DNA of 64,000 nt from Opitutia bacterium (GTDB taxonomy: Bacteria > Verrucomicrobiota > Verrucomicrobiia > Opitutales > Opitutaceae): NCBI GenBank assembly GCA_016217545.1, contig JACRHT010000009.1:1-64000 (forward strand), in the 5' to 3' direction. The notes under the pieces are model-generated. The model did not search any database. It was not told the DNA's origin and was given only the letters and a program-made list of their open reading frames with translations. Of the stretch, positions 20,363-31,243 are shown in pieces. Position numbers and translations under genes: made by a program. How positions within the stretch are numbered: the stretch's first letter is position 1; each line of letters opens with the position of its first letter.

Positions 20363-21133
20363 ATGGCTGCGCGCGCGCAACGCATCATTCTTAAATTCGG
20401 CTCCGGCATTCTCACGAATCCGAAGGGCAACGCGCTCGACCGCCGCCAGTTCTCCCGCCTCACCGCGGAGGTCGCCGCGCTCGTCCGCGCCGGCCACGAG
20501 TGCCTCATCGTCTCCTCCGGCGCCGTCGCCGCCGGCATGGCCGCTCTCGGACTCGCCGAGCGCCCGAAGGACCTCGCCGCCAAGCAGGGCTGCGCTGCCG
20601 TCGGCCAGGCGCGCCTGATGCAGCTCTACGCGACCATGTTCGCCAAACACGGCCTCACCGTGGCGCAGCTGCTCCTGACGCACAACGACCTCGATAGTCG
20701 CACCAGCTACGCGAACGCCCGCAACACTCTCGCGCAACTCTTCGCGCGCCGCGACGTCGTGCCGATCATCAACGAGAATGACTCGGTCGCGGTCGAGGAA
20801 CTGAACTTCGGCGACAACGACCGTCTCTCCGCCGAGGTCGCGCTGCTCGTGAAAGCCGATCGCCTTTTTCTTCTCACGAGCGTCGACGGCGTGCTCGACG
20901 CCGACGGAAAAGTCGTGCCTGAGGTGCGCGACGTTGCCGCTGTCACCGGCCTCGTGCGCCAGGAAAAAGGCCGCCTGTCCGTCGGCGGCATGACCACAAA
21001 GCTGCAAGCCGTGAAAATCGCCACGCAGGGCGGCGTGCGCGGCCAGATTCTCAACGGACGCACGCCCGGCCTGCTCAAGGCTGCGCTCGCCGGCCGGCGT
21101 GTCGGCACGGTCTTCCCCGCGCGGCGCGACTGA
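20363..21133 (+). CDS. proB: glutamate 5-kinase
   Basis: First step of proline synthesis: phosphorylates glutamate with ATP. 256 aa, the short form consisting of the amino-acid kinase domain only, without the C-terminal PUA domain. Start at 20363 (MAARAQRIILKFGSGIL). Conserved blocks: KFGSGIL, VSSGAVAAGMAALG, INENDSVAVEELNFGDND and KLQAVKIATQGGV. proA starts 2 bp after the stop, so the two are one operon. The short form is usually still proline-inhibited; that is family knowledge. Confidence 0.96.
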   Translation: MAARAQRIILKFGSGILTNPKGNALDRRQFSRLTAEVAALVRAGHECLIVSSGAVAAGMAALGLAERPKDLAAKQGCAAVGQARLMQLYATMFAKHGLTVAQLLLTHNDLDSRTSYANARNTLAQLFARRDVVPIINENDSVAVEELNFGDNDRLSAEVALLVKADRLFLLTSVDGVLDADGKVVPEVRDVAAVTGLVRQEKGRLSVGGMTTKLQAVKIATQGGVRGQILNGRTPGLLKAALAGRRVGTVFPARRD

Positions 21134-21135
21134 CC

Positions 21136-22407
<1,272 letters not shown>

Positions 22408-22506
22408 CACGCAGGCGCGCGTCGCGCCGAGGACTCTCGCGAACGAGAGACTCGCAGCCCTACGTGTCGCATCGACAACGCGCGGCGCTTCGCCAAGTTT
22501 CCCGCC

Positions 22507-24003
22507 ATGCCTGCCGCCTTCACCATTTCCCGTCGCCGCTGGCTGGTGCGTGTCGCGGTGGCACTGACGATTCTCGCCGTGCTGGTTATCCTGATGCGTC
22601 GGCCGCTCGCCGGCGCCGCGCTGTCGGCCTCGTTGAAAATGGCGGGAGCCGGCGACGTGCGCATGGATGTCGTGAGCGCTTCGCCGTGGCTGGTCGAGGT
22701 TCAGGACCTCGGCTTCCGCGTGAAGACGCAGCGCTTCGACGCGAAGCGGGTGACGCTGGACCGGCGGCATTGGTGGTCGCCGTCGCTCGCGTCGATCCGA
22801 GTCGAGGGGGCGAAGATGCCGGTGACGGTGGACGGTTCGGACACCAATCCGTGGCAGTGGGCGAGCTACAGCGGCGGTGGCGGCACGTCTTCGACGATCG
22901 CGCTCCCGGCGGACGAGGTGAGCATCGACGGTGTGCTGGTCGTGCAGGCGGCGGGCGAGCAGCAGCAGGACGTGCGGGTGCAATTCGCCGCCAAGCCGGC
23001 GGGGAAAGAGCGTTGGAGCGCGCGCGTGGACGCGACCGCGCCGGGCTTCGCCGCGAAAATCGACGGTGAATTCGATTTTGCGAGCGGGGCGTGGAAGTTC
23101 CGGGTCGCGGACGCGCAGCTCGATCTCGGGCGATGGCAGGATTTCATCGGACAGATGGTCATGCTGCCGGACGGCAAATGGACGCTCGCCGGCAAACTGC
23201 AGGGCAGCGCGACCGGAGCCTACACCGACGGCAAGCTCGCGCTCGCGGGCGACGTGGAGCTGAGCGAGGGCCGTTTCGAGTTTCCGGCGCGCAGCGTCGT
23301 CGCGGACGGCGTGAGCGCGAAGTTCCGTTTTCGCGATCTCGACAAATTCATCTCCGAGCCCGGCGAAGTGCGCGTGGCGTCGCTTACTGCCGGCGAGATC
23401 AAGACGACCAACCTCGAACTGCAGTTCGCCTTCGACACGGTCGAGAAAATCGCCGTCACGCGTGCGACGCTCGAGGCCTTCGGCGGCCGCGTCGCGGCCG
23501 AGCCGTTTCGCTTTTTCCCGCGGCAGAACGAGCTCGAGGCGGTGCTGCTCGTGGATGGCCTCGTCGTGGAGCAACTGCTCGCACTCGCCAAGGATGTGCC
23601 CGCGAAGGCGACGGGTCGCGTCGACGGACGCGTGCCGTTGCGCATCGACGGTGCCGGGCTGCGTTTCGGCACGGGCTGGCTGGAGTTGAAGCGCGGCGTC
23701 TACGCCGAGGTGCAGTTCAACGCGGACGGCTTGCTCACGAGCGGCGTGGCGCCAAACAGCGCGCAATACACCGTGATGAAGAAGATCGAGGCCGGCCTCC
23801 TGCGCCTGAAGCTCGCCGAGCTACGCCTCGACATCCGGCCGCTCAAGGCCCCGCCCGGCCGCTCGGCGATCGTGCACCTCGCCGGTTCGCCCGTGGACCC
23901 CGAAGTGAAGGCGCCGGTGACGCTCGATCTCAACGTGAACGGGCCGTTCGAAAGCCTGCTCAACCTCGGCTTGAACAGCCGCGTGAGCTTCGGGGGCAAG
24001 TAG
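22507..24003 (+). CDS. ydbH: YdbH-like intermembrane lipid-transport protein
   Basis: AsmA-like family; in E. coli YdbH spans the periplasm with YnbE to move phospholipid between membranes. 498 aa, much shorter than E. coli YdbH (about 880). An N-terminal anchor helix (about residues 12-30) follows SRRRW; the rest alternates short beta strands (FRVKTQRFDAKRVTLDRRH, GKWTLAGKLQGSATG), as in a beta-groove protein. The C-terminal block LELKRGVYAEVQFNADGLLT...VNGPFESLLNLGL resembles the conserved end of the family. Followed by ynbE- and ydbL-like genes, which is the strongest support. Confidence 0.8.
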   Translation: MPAAFTISRRRWLVRVAVALTILAVLVILMRRPLAGAALSASLKMAGAGDVRMDVVSASPWLVEVQDLGFRVKTQRFDAKRVTLDRRHWWSPSLASIRVEGAKMPVTVDGSDTNPWQWASYSGGGGTSSTIALPADEVSIDGVLVVQAAGEQQQDVRVQFAAKPAGKERWSARVDATAPGFAAKIDGEFDFASGAWKFRVADAQLDLGRWQDFIGQMVMLPDGKWTLAGKLQGSATGAYTDGKLALAGDVELSEGRFEFPARSVVADGVSAKFRFRDLDKFISEPGEVRVASLTAGEIKTTNLELQFAFDTVEKIAVTRATLEAFGGRVAAEPFRFFPRQNELEAVLLVDGLVVEQLLALAKDVPAKATGRVDGRVPLRIDGAGLRFGTGWLELKRGVYAEVQFNADGLLTSGVAPNSAQYTVMKKIEAGLLRLKLAELRLDIRPLKAPPGRSAIVHLAGSPVDPEVKAPVTLDLNVNGPFESLLNLGLNSRVSFGGK

Positions 24004-24087
24004 GCGAGGGGAACCGACCCTCCTGTCGCGTGACTAACGTGAATATTCCGGCGTGACGACGCGTCGAATTGCCGAAACCTTCCCCGT

Positions 24088-24291
24088 ATGAAACGTCCCT
24101 TGTTCCTCGCGGCCGTTGCCGCCCCGCTCCTATTCGGCGGGTGCCTGAACGTCCGCACCGAACCGATCGAGGTGAAGCCGATCCACATCACCGTCGACGT
24201 CAACGTGAAGGTTGAGCGCGCGCTGGAGGATTTCTTCGGCGGCCTCGACGCCAAATCTGCCACCACCACTCACGAGGAGAAAAAGCCATGA
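24088..24291 (+). CDS. ynbE: YnbE-like outer-membrane lipoprotein
   Basis: 67 aa; the E. coli protein is about 60. Lipobox LFGGC with Cys19 as lipidated residue. The mature part TEPIEVKPIHITVDVNVKVE is the family's repeated beta-strand pattern and would stack on YdbH. Overlaps the ydbL start (ATGA). Confidence 0.85.
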   Translation: MKRPLFLAAVAAPLLFGGCLNVRTEPIEVKPIHITVDVNVKVERALEDFFGGLDAKSATTTHEEKKP

Positions 24292-24653
24292 TCGCCCGCC
24301 TTCTTGCCGCCTGCCTCGCGCTCTGCGCGTTCACTGCCACCGTCTCCGCCCAATCCGCGGCGGCCATCCGCCAGCGGATGGAGCAACGCCTGCCGCAACT
24401 CGATGAGTTGAAGGCCAAGGGCGCCATCGGTGAGAACAATCGCGGCTTCGTCGAAGTGCGCGGATCGGCCGGCAACGCCGCGTCGCTGGTTTCAGATGAG
24501 AACCGCGATCGCGAATCGGTCTACGCGCTGATCGCGCAGCAGACCGGCGCCAGCGCCGACTCCGTGGGTCGCGCCCGGGCGAAGCAGATCGCGGCGAACG
24601 CGCGCTCCGGCGTGTGGGTGCAGGACGAGAGCGGCGCGTGGAAGAAGAAGTGA
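24288..24653 (+). CDS. ydbL: YdbL-like periplasmic protein (DUF1318)
   Basis: Helper of the YdbH-YnbE bridge in E. coli, with a chaperone-like role. 121 aa. Signal peptide about residues 1-21 ending VSAQ. The DUF1318 body is present: RMEQRLPQLDELKAKGAIGE, NNRGFVEVRG, and a C-terminal WVQDESGAWKKK. Start overlaps the ynbE stop by 4 bp, so translation is coupled. Confidence 0.87.
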   Translation: MIARLLAACLALCAFTATVSAQSAAAIRQRMEQRLPQLDELKAKGAIGENNRGFVEVRGSAGNAASLVSDENRDRESVYALIAQQTGASADSVGRARAKQIAANARSGVWVQDESGAWKKK

Positions 24654-24683
24654 ACGCGCGAAACGACTTCGCTGCGTGAAAAA

Positions 24684-24712
24684 CAAAAGGCCGGCAAACG
24701 CCGGCCTTTTTC
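24684..24712. terminator. bidirectional terminator
   Basis: Stem AAAAGGCCGGC / GCCGGCCTTTT with loop AAAC between ydbL and the convergent RodZ-like gene; A-rich upstream and T-rich downstream. Confidence 0.87.
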
Positions 24713-24736
24713 GTGCGGGGAGATCGCGCGCGCGAC

Positions 24737-25513
24737 TCAGTCGAGTTTGAAGCGGCCGTAGTTGCCGGTCCACGGGAACTGGCTCATGTCGATCGCCTGG
24801 CCGTTCACCTCGACGCGCAGCTTGCTGCGATCCTCGACGGTGATGCGCAGGATGCCGACCTTGCGGAAGGACCGCGTCTCGCCGCGGGCGAGCGAGCCGT
24901 CGAACACGATGCCTTGATCGGCATCGCGCACGACTTTGACGCGCGTGTTGTCCAAGGCGGTGAAGGTGAGCGTCTGCGCACCGGCGACGGCATCGATGCC
25001 GACGGGATTTTGCGGGGAGGATTGCGGGCCGGAGTTTTCCGCGGCGGCCTGTTTCGGAGCGGTCGGACGCGATTCGGTGCGGCTGGAAAGGACGTTGATG
25101 AGCAGCACGACCACGACGACGAGCACGAGCGCGCCGCCGCCGAAGAGGGCGTATTTCAGCATCACGGGGTCGAGGCCGTTGCCACCGCCGGTGGCGCGCG
25201 GCGCGGGCTCGGAGCCTTCGCCGCCGAGTTCGACGCGGCCGTAGTTCTCGCGCGTCTCGCGGCGCGGGGCGCGACCCTGGTCGGCCATCATCGTGTCGAA
25301 TTCGGACACGACGCGCACCGGATCGAATTCGAGATACTTTGCGTAGGTGCGCAGGAAGCCGCGGATGTAGAGCGGCGGCAGGTCGAAGTCGAACGAGTTG
25401 GCTTCGAATTTCTGGAGATAGTCGCCACGGATCTTCGTGGCTTCCGCGGCTTCGCGGATGGAGAGGCCCTTGCGCTTGCGCGCTTCCTCGAGTCGTTCGC
25501 CGAGCTTCTGCAT
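24737..25513 (-). CDS. RodZ-like protein (HTH, one membrane helix, DUF4115)
   Basis: RodZ links the MreB cytoskeleton to the cell-wall synthesis machinery and controls rod shape. 258 aa from the ATG at 25513 (MQKLGERLEEARKRKGLS). Residues about 1-75 form the Xre-like HTH_25 domain, including EAAEATKIRGDYLQKFE and LPPLYIRGFLRTYAKYL. A membrane helix is at about 121-142. Residues about 185-255 match DUF4115 in pattern. The open frame continues 29 codons upstream but the ATG at 25513 gives the family N-terminus. 49 bp after ftsK, same strand. Confidence 0.87.
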   Translation of the reverse strand: MQKLGERLEEARKRKGLSIREAAEATKIRGDYLQKFEANSFDFDLPPLYIRGFLRTYAKYLEFDPVRVVSEFDTMMADQGRAPRRETRENYGRVELGGEGSEPAPRATGGGNGLDPVMLKYALFGGGALVLVVVVVLLINVLSSRTESRPTAPKQAAAENSGPQSSPQNPVGIDAVAGAQTLTFTALDNTRVKVVRDADQGIVFDGSLARGETRSFRKVGILRITVEDRSKLRVEVNGQAIDMSQFPWTGNYGRFKLD

Positions 25514-25562
25514 GAGGGGACTTATTTCGGGTTGGAAGTGGGTTTGAAAGCTTAAAGCCGGA

Positions 25563-28118
25563 TCACGGCTCGTAGGTATCGAGATCGACGAGGATTTCAC
25601 GCGGGCTCGAGCCGTTTTCGGGGCCGACGATGCCCTTGTCTTCCATCACGTCCATGATGCGCGCGGCGCGGTTGTAGCCGATGCGGAGGCGGCGCTGCAT
25701 CATCGAGGTGGAGGCGCGGCGCGTGGACTTGAGGACGTCGAAGGCCTGGCGGAACAAGTCCTCGTCGTCGCCCAAATCGCCGTCGCTTTCGCCGCCTTCG
25801 CCGTCCTCGTCTTCCTCGCGTGCGGCGCGGTCGATCTGCTGCTGGACGGATTGGGCGTATTGCGGCGGGCCGTTTTTCTTCAGGAACTCGACGATCTCCG
25901 CGACTTCCTCGTCGGCGACGAAGGCGCCTTGCGCGCGGACGATGCGCGACGTGCCGGGCGGCGTGAAGAGCATGTCGCCGCGGCCGATGAGTGTCTCTGC
26001 GCCCTTGCCGTCAAGAATGGTGCGCGAGTCGACTTGCGAGGCGACTTGGAACGCGATGCGCGAGGGAAGGTTGGCCTTGATGACGCCGGTGATGACGTTC
26101 ACCGACGGGCGCTGTGTGGCGATGATGAGGTGGATGCCGGCGGCGCGGGCGAGCTGCGCGAGGCGGGCGATGCTCGTCTCGATCTCGGCCGGCGCGATCA
26201 TCATGAGGTCGGCCAGCTCGTCGACGATCGCGACGATGTAGGGCAGGCGCTCGGGGATCTCGATGTCGTCGGGCGCGACGCCGCTGAGTTCGCCCTGTTG
26301 CTCGGGCGGAAGCTCGACGGGTTTGTCCTTCTTGCGGTTGTTGAAGCCGGCGATGTTGCGGACGTTGACCTTCGCGAAGATCTGGTAGCGCTGCTCCATC
26401 TCGCCGAGCAGCCACTTGAGCGCGGCGGGCACTTTCTTCGGCTCCGTCACGACCGGAATGAGCATGTGCGGCAGCGAGTTGAAGACCTTCAACTCGACGA
26501 CCTTCGGATCGACCATGATGAGGCGCACGTCCTTCGGGCTCTTCGAGTAGAGGATCGAGGCGACGATGGAGTTGATGCAGACCGATTTGCCGGAGCCCGT
26601 CGCGCCGGCGATGAGCAAGTGCGGCATCTTCGTGAGGTCGGAGACGAGTGGTTTGCCGGAGACGTCCTTGCCGAGGGCGATGGGCAGCTCGGCCTTGGCG
26701 TGCGCCCAGTCCTCGCTCTCGAGAATCTCGCGCATGCCGACGGGCGTGGGCTTTTGGTTCGGCACTTCGACGCCGACGGCGGCCTTGCCGGGAATCGGGG
26801 CGAGGATGCGCACCGATTGCGCGCGCATGCCGAGGGCGATGTTCTTGTCGAGGCCGGAAATTTTTTCGACGCGCACGCCGGCGGCGGGGACGACTTCGTA
26901 GCGGGTGATGACGGGGCCGACGTGGATTTCGCCGAGGGAGACCTCGACGCCGAACTCACCAAGGATGCGGAGGAGATTCTCGGCGTTCTGGCGGTGTTCC
27001 TCCTCGGAGTTGGCGGCGTCGAGCTTCACCTGCTCCTTGAGGATCTTCAGCGGCGGGAATTCGTAGTTTTTGTCGTCGGTCTGTGGGAGGATGATCTTGG
27101 CCTTCTTGGTTTCCTCCGGCTTGACGATGTTGAGCTCGATCTTGCCGGCGGCGGCGACGGCGAGCTGCTTGGTGTCGGTGGCGGTCGGTGCGGGTTTGGC
27201 GGCGGGCTTCGTCGGGAGCGCGAGAGGCTTGGGCGCTTCGGAGTCGGCCTCGGCGGACGGCGCACGCGAGCCGGGCTTCGGCGCATCGGCGAGCGGGTCG
27301 TCGGATTTCGGAACGATGGGCTTCTTCGAGGGGGCGAGCGGCTGGGGCGCCGGGCCGGGGCGGGTGGGGGCGGCAGGCGCGGCGGCGGCCGCAGCAGCGG
27401 CGGCGGCTTTCTGCTTCGCGAACTCCTCTTTCTGTTTCTTGCGCTCCTCGGCGAGGGCGGCGGCGAGGGCCGCGCGCTTTTGGCGCCATTCCTGGAAATT
27501 GTGGAGCAGCTTCTCGAACTCGGCCGTGATGTCCCGCGTGAAGATGAACACCATGCTCGTCAGGTAGACGGCGGTGAGCAGGAAAAACGACCCGAAGCCG
27601 CCGAACGTCGATTCGAAGAACCCGTCGTAGAGCGCCTTGCCCGTCCAGCCGCCGGCGCCGGAGGGGTAGACTTGGCGATTCATGAACGCCAAGCCCTGCA
27701 TCGCGAGCAGCGGCGCGCCAGAGGCGAAGGAGAAGAACATCGCGATGAGCCGCGTGCCGGTGAGGTGGCGCGAACTCCGCACGTAGGTGACCGCCATCCA
27801 GAGCAGAAACACCGGGATGAGCCACGCCGCGCCGCCGAGGAATTTGAAGCTGAAAACCGAGATCACCACGCCCACGTCGCCGACGGGGTTTTTGTCCGCG
27901 GGCTGCAGCGCGATCTGCTGGAGTTTGCCGTTGATGACCTCGGTGCGGCTGCCGGATTGATCGAGGTAGTTCTGGCTCGGCGAATAGAACGCCATCGCGA
28001 CGAGCACGAGGATGCCGAGGATCGCGCAGAGCACGAAACCGCCCCAATTCGGCCGGTGGCGCGGCGCCTCGAACGAGGGGTTGGAGTCCTTGGGATTTGT
28101 GCTCGCAGCTTTGGCCAT
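25563..28118 (-). CDS. ftsK: DNA translocase FtsK
   Basis: Pumps chromosomal DNA through the closing septum. 851 aa. The N-terminal 190 residues have four membrane helices. An Ala/Pro/Lys-rich linker (about 225-335) follows. The motor has Walker A GATGSGKSV (about residues 504-512) and Walker B AIVDELADLM (about 630). The final 65 residues (LFRQAFDVLKSTRRASTSMM, RLRIGYNRAARIMDVME) are the gamma domain that reads orienting sequences. Shares a probable operon with the RodZ-like gene. Divergent from manA. Confidence 0.96.
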   Translation of the reverse strand: MAKAASTNPKDSNPSFEAPRHRPNWGGFVLCAILGILVLVAMAFYSPSQNYLDQSGSRTEVINGKLQQIALQPADKNPVGDVGVVISVFSFKFLGGAAWLIPVFLLWMAVTYVRSSRHLTGTRLIAMFFSFASGAPLLAMQGLAFMNRQVYPSGAGGWTGKALYDGFFESTFGGFGSFFLLTAVYLTSMVFIFTRDITAEFEKLLHNFQEWRQKRAALAAALAEERKKQKEEFAKQKAAAAAAAAAAPAAPTRPGPAPQPLAPSKKPIVPKSDDPLADAPKPGSRAPSAEADSEAPKPLALPTKPAAKPAPTATDTKQLAVAAAGKIELNIVKPEETKKAKIILPQTDDKNYEFPPLKILKEQVKLDAANSEEEHRQNAENLLRILGEFGVEVSLGEIHVGPVITRYEVVPAAGVRVEKISGLDKNIALGMRAQSVRILAPIPGKAAVGVEVPNQKPTPVGMREILESEDWAHAKAELPIALGKDVSGKPLVSDLTKMPHLLIAGATGSGKSVCINSIVASILYSKSPKDVRLIMVDPKVVELKVFNSLPHMLIPVVTEPKKVPAALKWLLGEMEQRYQIFAKVNVRNIAGFNNRKKDKPVELPPEQQGELSGVAPDDIEIPERLPYIVAIVDELADLMMIAPAEIETSIARLAQLARAAGIHLIIATQRPSVNVITGVIKANLPSRIAFQVASQVDSRTILDGKGAETLIGRGDMLFTPPGTSRIVRAQGAFVADEEVAEIVEFLKKNGPPQYAQSVQQQIDRAAREEDEDGEGGESDGDLGDDEDLFRQAFDVLKSTRRASTSMMQRRLRIGYNRAARIMDVMEDKGIVGPENGSSPREILVDLDTYEP

Positions 28119-28206
28119 TTCGATGCCTTTAGAGACGTCTAGCGCGGGTGAGGGTCAATGTAAATTCCCCGTTCCGCGCCACTCAACCTGCTAGCCTTCA
28201 ACTACG

Positions 28207-29157
28207 ATGCCGTTTTTTCGTTTCGACCCGATTTTCCAGGAACGCGTGTGGGGTGGACGCGCCCTCGCGGAGCGCCTCGGTCGTGCCTTGCCGGCGGGCA
28301 AGCCGATCGGCGAGAGCTGGGAAATCGTGGACCGTCCCGAAGCCCAGTCCGTCGTGCGCGGCGGCGAGTTCGCCGGCAAGTCCCTGCGCGAGCTGATCGA
28401 GGCGCGCGCCGAGGAAGTGATGGGGCCGGAGTGGGAGCGCACGCGGGCGTTTCCGATTCTCGTGAAGTGGCTGGACTGCCGCGAGCGTCTCAGCCTGCAG
28501 GTGCATCCGCCCGCCTCGATCGCGCTCTCGCTCGGCGGCGAGCCGAAGACCGAGAACTGGTTCGTCGCCCACGCCGAACCCGGGGCGGGGGTGCTCGCCG
28601 GTCTGGTCGACGGCGTCGACGCCGACAAGTTTCGTGCCGCGCTCGCGAACAACACCGCGGAACAACTCCTGCGCCGCCACGAGACGCGCGCGGGCGACTC
28701 GATACTCATCCACAGCGGCGTCATGCACGCCATCGACGGCGGCAACGTCATCCTCGAAATCCAGCAGAACTCCGACACGACTTACCGCGTCTACGACTGG
28801 GGCCGCGTCGGCCTCGACGGCAAGCCGCGTCAGATGCACGTCGAGCAATCGCTCGCCTGCCTCACGGCGAACACGGCGCCTGCGCCGCGCCTGCTGCGCG
28901 CGAACGAGCCGGGCGACGTGCTGGCGGATTGTGCGGAGTTTTGCATCCGCCGCGTCCGCCTCGCGCACGGCGCGCGCCTCGAGTTTGCCGCCCGCGACCA
29001 GCCGCGCCTGCTCTCGATCGTGACGGGTCGCTTGCAAGCCGGCGACGATGCGGTCGAGCGCGGCGAGAACGTGTTGCTGCCGTTCGCGGAGTCCTTTGCG
29101 TTCACCGCGAGTGAGGATACACTGGCGTTGATCACCGAGAATTTCGCCCGGACCTGA
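28207..29157 (+). CDS. manA: mannose-6-phosphate isomerase, class I
   Basis: Zinc enzyme interconverting mannose-6-phosphate and fructose-6-phosphate. 316 aa, like the short Bacillus-type ManA (about 315) rather than the 390-residue E. coli form. Likely zinc ligands H100 in LQVHPP, E116 in PKTENW and H174 in IHSGVMHAIDGG. FQERVWGG at the N-terminus is diagnostic. Cytoplasmic. Start ATG at 28207. grpE follows after 66 bp but probably has its own promoter. Confidence 0.94.
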   Translation: MPFFRFDPIFQERVWGGRALAERLGRALPAGKPIGESWEIVDRPEAQSVVRGGEFAGKSLRELIEARAEEVMGPEWERTRAFPILVKWLDCRERLSLQVHPPASIALSLGGEPKTENWFVAHAEPGAGVLAGLVDGVDADKFRAALANNTAEQLLRRHETRAGDSILIHSGVMHAIDGGNVILEIQQNSDTTYRVYDWGRVGLDGKPRQMHVEQSLACLTANTAPAPRLLRANEPGDVLADCAEFCIRRVRLAHGARLEFAARDQPRLLSIVTGRLQAGDDAVERGENVLLPFAESFAFTASEDTLALITENFART

Positions 29158-29182
29158 GCTGGGCGAAACCTCCGCGCCACAC

Positions 29183-29211
29183 TTGAAAATCGCCAAACCC
29201 ACGCCTACTTT
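29183..29211 (+). promoter_or_regulatory. putative promoter of grpE-dnaJ
   Basis: TTGAAA (29183-29188) and TACTTT (29206-29211) separated by 17 bp, 12 bp before the grpE start. The CTTGAA...CCCA arrangement also resembles a heat-shock promoter. Prediction only. Confidence 0.45.
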
Positions 29212-29223
29212 CCGCCGTTCCGC

Positions 29224-29841
29224 ATGAGCGAAACCAGCCAGACCGAAACTCCGAAGACTCCTTCCGCGTCCGACGCGGCCGCGAAGCCCGCCGACGCCAA
29301 ACCCGCGCCCGAGGCTGCGAAAGCCGCGCCGTCCGTCGACGAGCAGCTGGCCGCAGCCCAAGCCCAGGCATTGGCCGCCGCCCGTGCCGAGGCGCAAGCC
29401 GCGCAGGAGCGTTACCTGCGCTCCGTCGCCGACCTGGAGAATTTCCGCAAGCGCACCGTGCGCGAGAAGGACGAGCTGCGCCAATACGCGACGGCCAACA
29501 TCGTCGAGGACCTCATTCCCACGCTCGACAACCTCAGCCTCGGCCTCGCCGCCGCGAAGCAGCAGAGCGGCGACGCGAAGTCGATCGTCGACGGCGTCGG
29601 CATGGTGCTGGAGCAGTTCAAGGCCGCGCTCGGCCGCCACGGCTTGAAGGAAATCAATCCGGTCGGCGCTGCGTTCGACCCGCACCAGCACGAGTGCATC
29701 GCGCACCAGCCCGACGAGAAGGTCGCGGAGGAGAAGGTCATTTCCGTGGTGCGGCTCGGTTACTCGCTGAACGGCCGCCTCGTGCGCCCGGCGTCGGTGA
29801 TCGTGTCCAGCGGCCCGGCCAAGCCCGAGACGAAGGCCTGA
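29224..29841 (+). CDS. grpE: nucleotide exchange factor GrpE
   Basis: Exchanges ADP on the DnaK chaperone. 205 aa. An Ala/Lys/Pro-rich N-terminal tail (about 1-50) precedes the long coiled coil ([40 protein letters not shown]) and the beta-wing domain with [17 protein letters not shown] and FDPHQHECI. dnaJ starts 2 bp after the stop. dnaK is not in the window. Confidence 0.95.
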   Translation: MSETSQTETPKTPSASDAAAKPADAKPAPEAAKAAPSVDEQLAAAQAQALAAARAEAQAAQERYLRSVADLENFRKRTVREKDELRQYATANIVEDLIPTLDNLSLGLAAAKQQSGDAKSIVDGVGMVLEQFKAALGRHGLKEINPVGAAFDPHQHECIAHQPDEKVAEEKVISVVRLGYSLNGRLVRPASVIVSSGPAKPETKA

Positions 29842-29843
29842 CC

Positions 29844-31019
29844 ATGGCGACGTCCAAGAAGGAAGACTATTACGAGCTGCTCGGCGTCGCGAAGGGCGCG
29901 TCCGAAGAGGATTTGAAGAAGGCCTATCGCAAGAAGGCCGTGCAGTATCACCCGGACAAGAACCCGGGCAACAAGGAGGCGGAGGAGATGTTCAAGAAAG
30001 TCTCCGAGGCCTACGAGGTGCTGAAGGACCCGCAAAAACGCGCGGCCTACGATCAGTTCGGCCACGCGGCCTTCCAGCAGGGCGGCATGGGCGGCGCGCG
30101 CGGCGGCGGCGGTTTCCCCGGCGGCGCGGGCGGCGGCTTTCACGATCCGTTCGACATTTTCCGCGAAGTCTTCGGGCAGGGCGGCGGTGGTGGCGGCGGG
30201 ATGTTCGACGAGTTTTTTGGCGGCGGCGGTGGCGGCCAAGGCGGCGCGTCGCACGGCTCCGACCTGCGCTACGACATCGAGATCTCGCTCGAGGAGGCGG
30301 CGCACGGCGTGGAGAAGGAAATCTCGTTCCGCCGGCTGGGCACGTGCGCGCACTGCGACGGCAGCGGCGCCGAGCCCGGTTCGAAACGCACCACCTGCCC
30401 GACTTGCCGCGGCGCGGGACAAGTCACGACCTCGCGCGGATTTTTCCACGTGCGCCAGGTGTGTCCGACCTGCCACGGCTCAGGCGCGCGCTTCGAGCGC
30501 GTGTGCGCGAAGTGCGACGGCGAGGGCCGCGTGCAGGAGACGACCAAGATCAACGTGCGCATTCCGCCGGGCGTCGACACCGGCTCCAAACTCCGCTCCG
30601 CCGGCAACGGCGAGGCGGGCGTCATGGGTGGCTCGGCTGGCGACCTCTACATCGTCGTGCACGTGAAGGAGCACGAGATTTTCGAGCGGCAGGGCGACGA
30701 CCTGTTCACCGAAATCCCGATCAAGTTCACCATCGCCACGCTCGGCGGCACGATCGAGGTGCCGACGCTGCAGGGCAAAGCCACGCTAAAAATTCCCGCC
30801 GGCACGCAATCCGCCACGACGTTCCGCCTGAAGGGCCGCGGCATGCCGCACCTGCGCGGTGGCGCGCACGGCGACCAGCTGATCCGCGTCCACGTCGAGG
30901 TGCCGACCTCGCTCAACAGCGAGCAGCGGAAGAAGCTCGAGGAGTTCTCGCAGGCGTGCGGCGACGTCGATCAACCGGTGGCCAAGAGCTTTTTCGACAA
31001 GGCGAAGAAATTTTTCTGA
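29844..31019 (+). CDS. dnaJ: chaperone protein DnaJ
   Basis: Hsp40 co-chaperone that loads substrates onto DnaK and stimulates its ATPase. 391 aa, type I. J domain residues about 7-72 with the catalytic HPD in YHPDKNPG. A Gly/Phe-rich stretch (about 80-135) follows. The zinc region has four CxxCxGxG repeats: [24 protein letters not shown] and CAKCDGEG. The C-terminal substrate-binding domains are complete. Start ATG 29844, 2 bp after grpE. Confidence 0.97.
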   Translation: MATSKKEDYYELLGVAKGASEEDLKKAYRKKAVQYHPDKNPGNKEAEEMFKKVSEAYEVLKDPQKRAAYDQFGHAAFQQGGMGGARGGGGFPGGAGGGFHDPFDIFREVFGQGGGGGGGMFDEFFGGGGGGQGGASHGSDLRYDIEISLEEAAHGVEKEISFRRLGTCAHCDGSGAEPGSKRTTCPTCRGAGQVTTSRGFFHVRQVCPTCHGSGARFERVCAKCDGEGRVQETTKINVRIPPGVDTGSKLRSAGNGEAGVMGGSAGDLYIVVHVKEHEIFERQGDDLFTEIPIKFTIATLGGTIEVPTLQGKATLKIPAGTQSATTFRLKGRGMPHLRGGAHGDQLIRVHVEVPTSLNSEQRKKLEEFSQACGDVDQPVAKSFFDKAKKFF

Positions 31020-31046
31020 CCCGCGCGGCGCAACGTGCCGATGAAT

Positions 31047-31078
31047 TAGCCGCACCCTTCGGTGCGGCTTTTTTTTGG
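31047..31078 (+). terminator. terminator of grpE-dnaJ
   Basis: AGCCGCACC / GGTGCGGCT with loop CTTC, followed by a run of eight T. It isolates the heat-shock genes from the flagellar operon. Confidence 0.9.
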
Positions 31079-31161
31079 CCGGGCAGATTTTTCCGAAGCG
31101 GCGGCAAAGATTGCCGGACCGGGGTAGGGCAGGAGGTGAATCGGGGAACGCTTTCGGTGCG

Positions 31162-31177
31162 CGAATTTTTTAATTCG
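31162..31177. promoter_or_regulatory. AT-rich palindrome upstream of the sigma-54 promoter
   Basis: CGAATT-TTTT-AATTCG, 37 bp before the -24 element. It could be a binding site for an activator or IHF-type protein; nothing proves this. Confidence 0.25.
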
Positions 31178-31213
31178 TTGGCAGCCGTGGGCTAATGGCA
31201 TGCCCGAAATCGT

Positions 31214-31229
31214 TGGCACCGGCGTTGCT
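31214..31229 (+). promoter_or_regulatory. sigma-54 (RpoN) promoter of the flagellar operon
   Basis: TGGCAC-N5-TTGCT: the consensus -24/-12 element with correct GG/GC spacing. Transcription would start near 31240, only about four bases before the flgF ATG. Confidence 0.75.
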
Positions 31230-31243
31230 TTTCGCGGCGTCGG

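Noticed and set aside
31179-31193. Second sigma-54-like element (TGGCAG)
   Set aside because: The -12 half is missing (GGGCT instead of TTGC).
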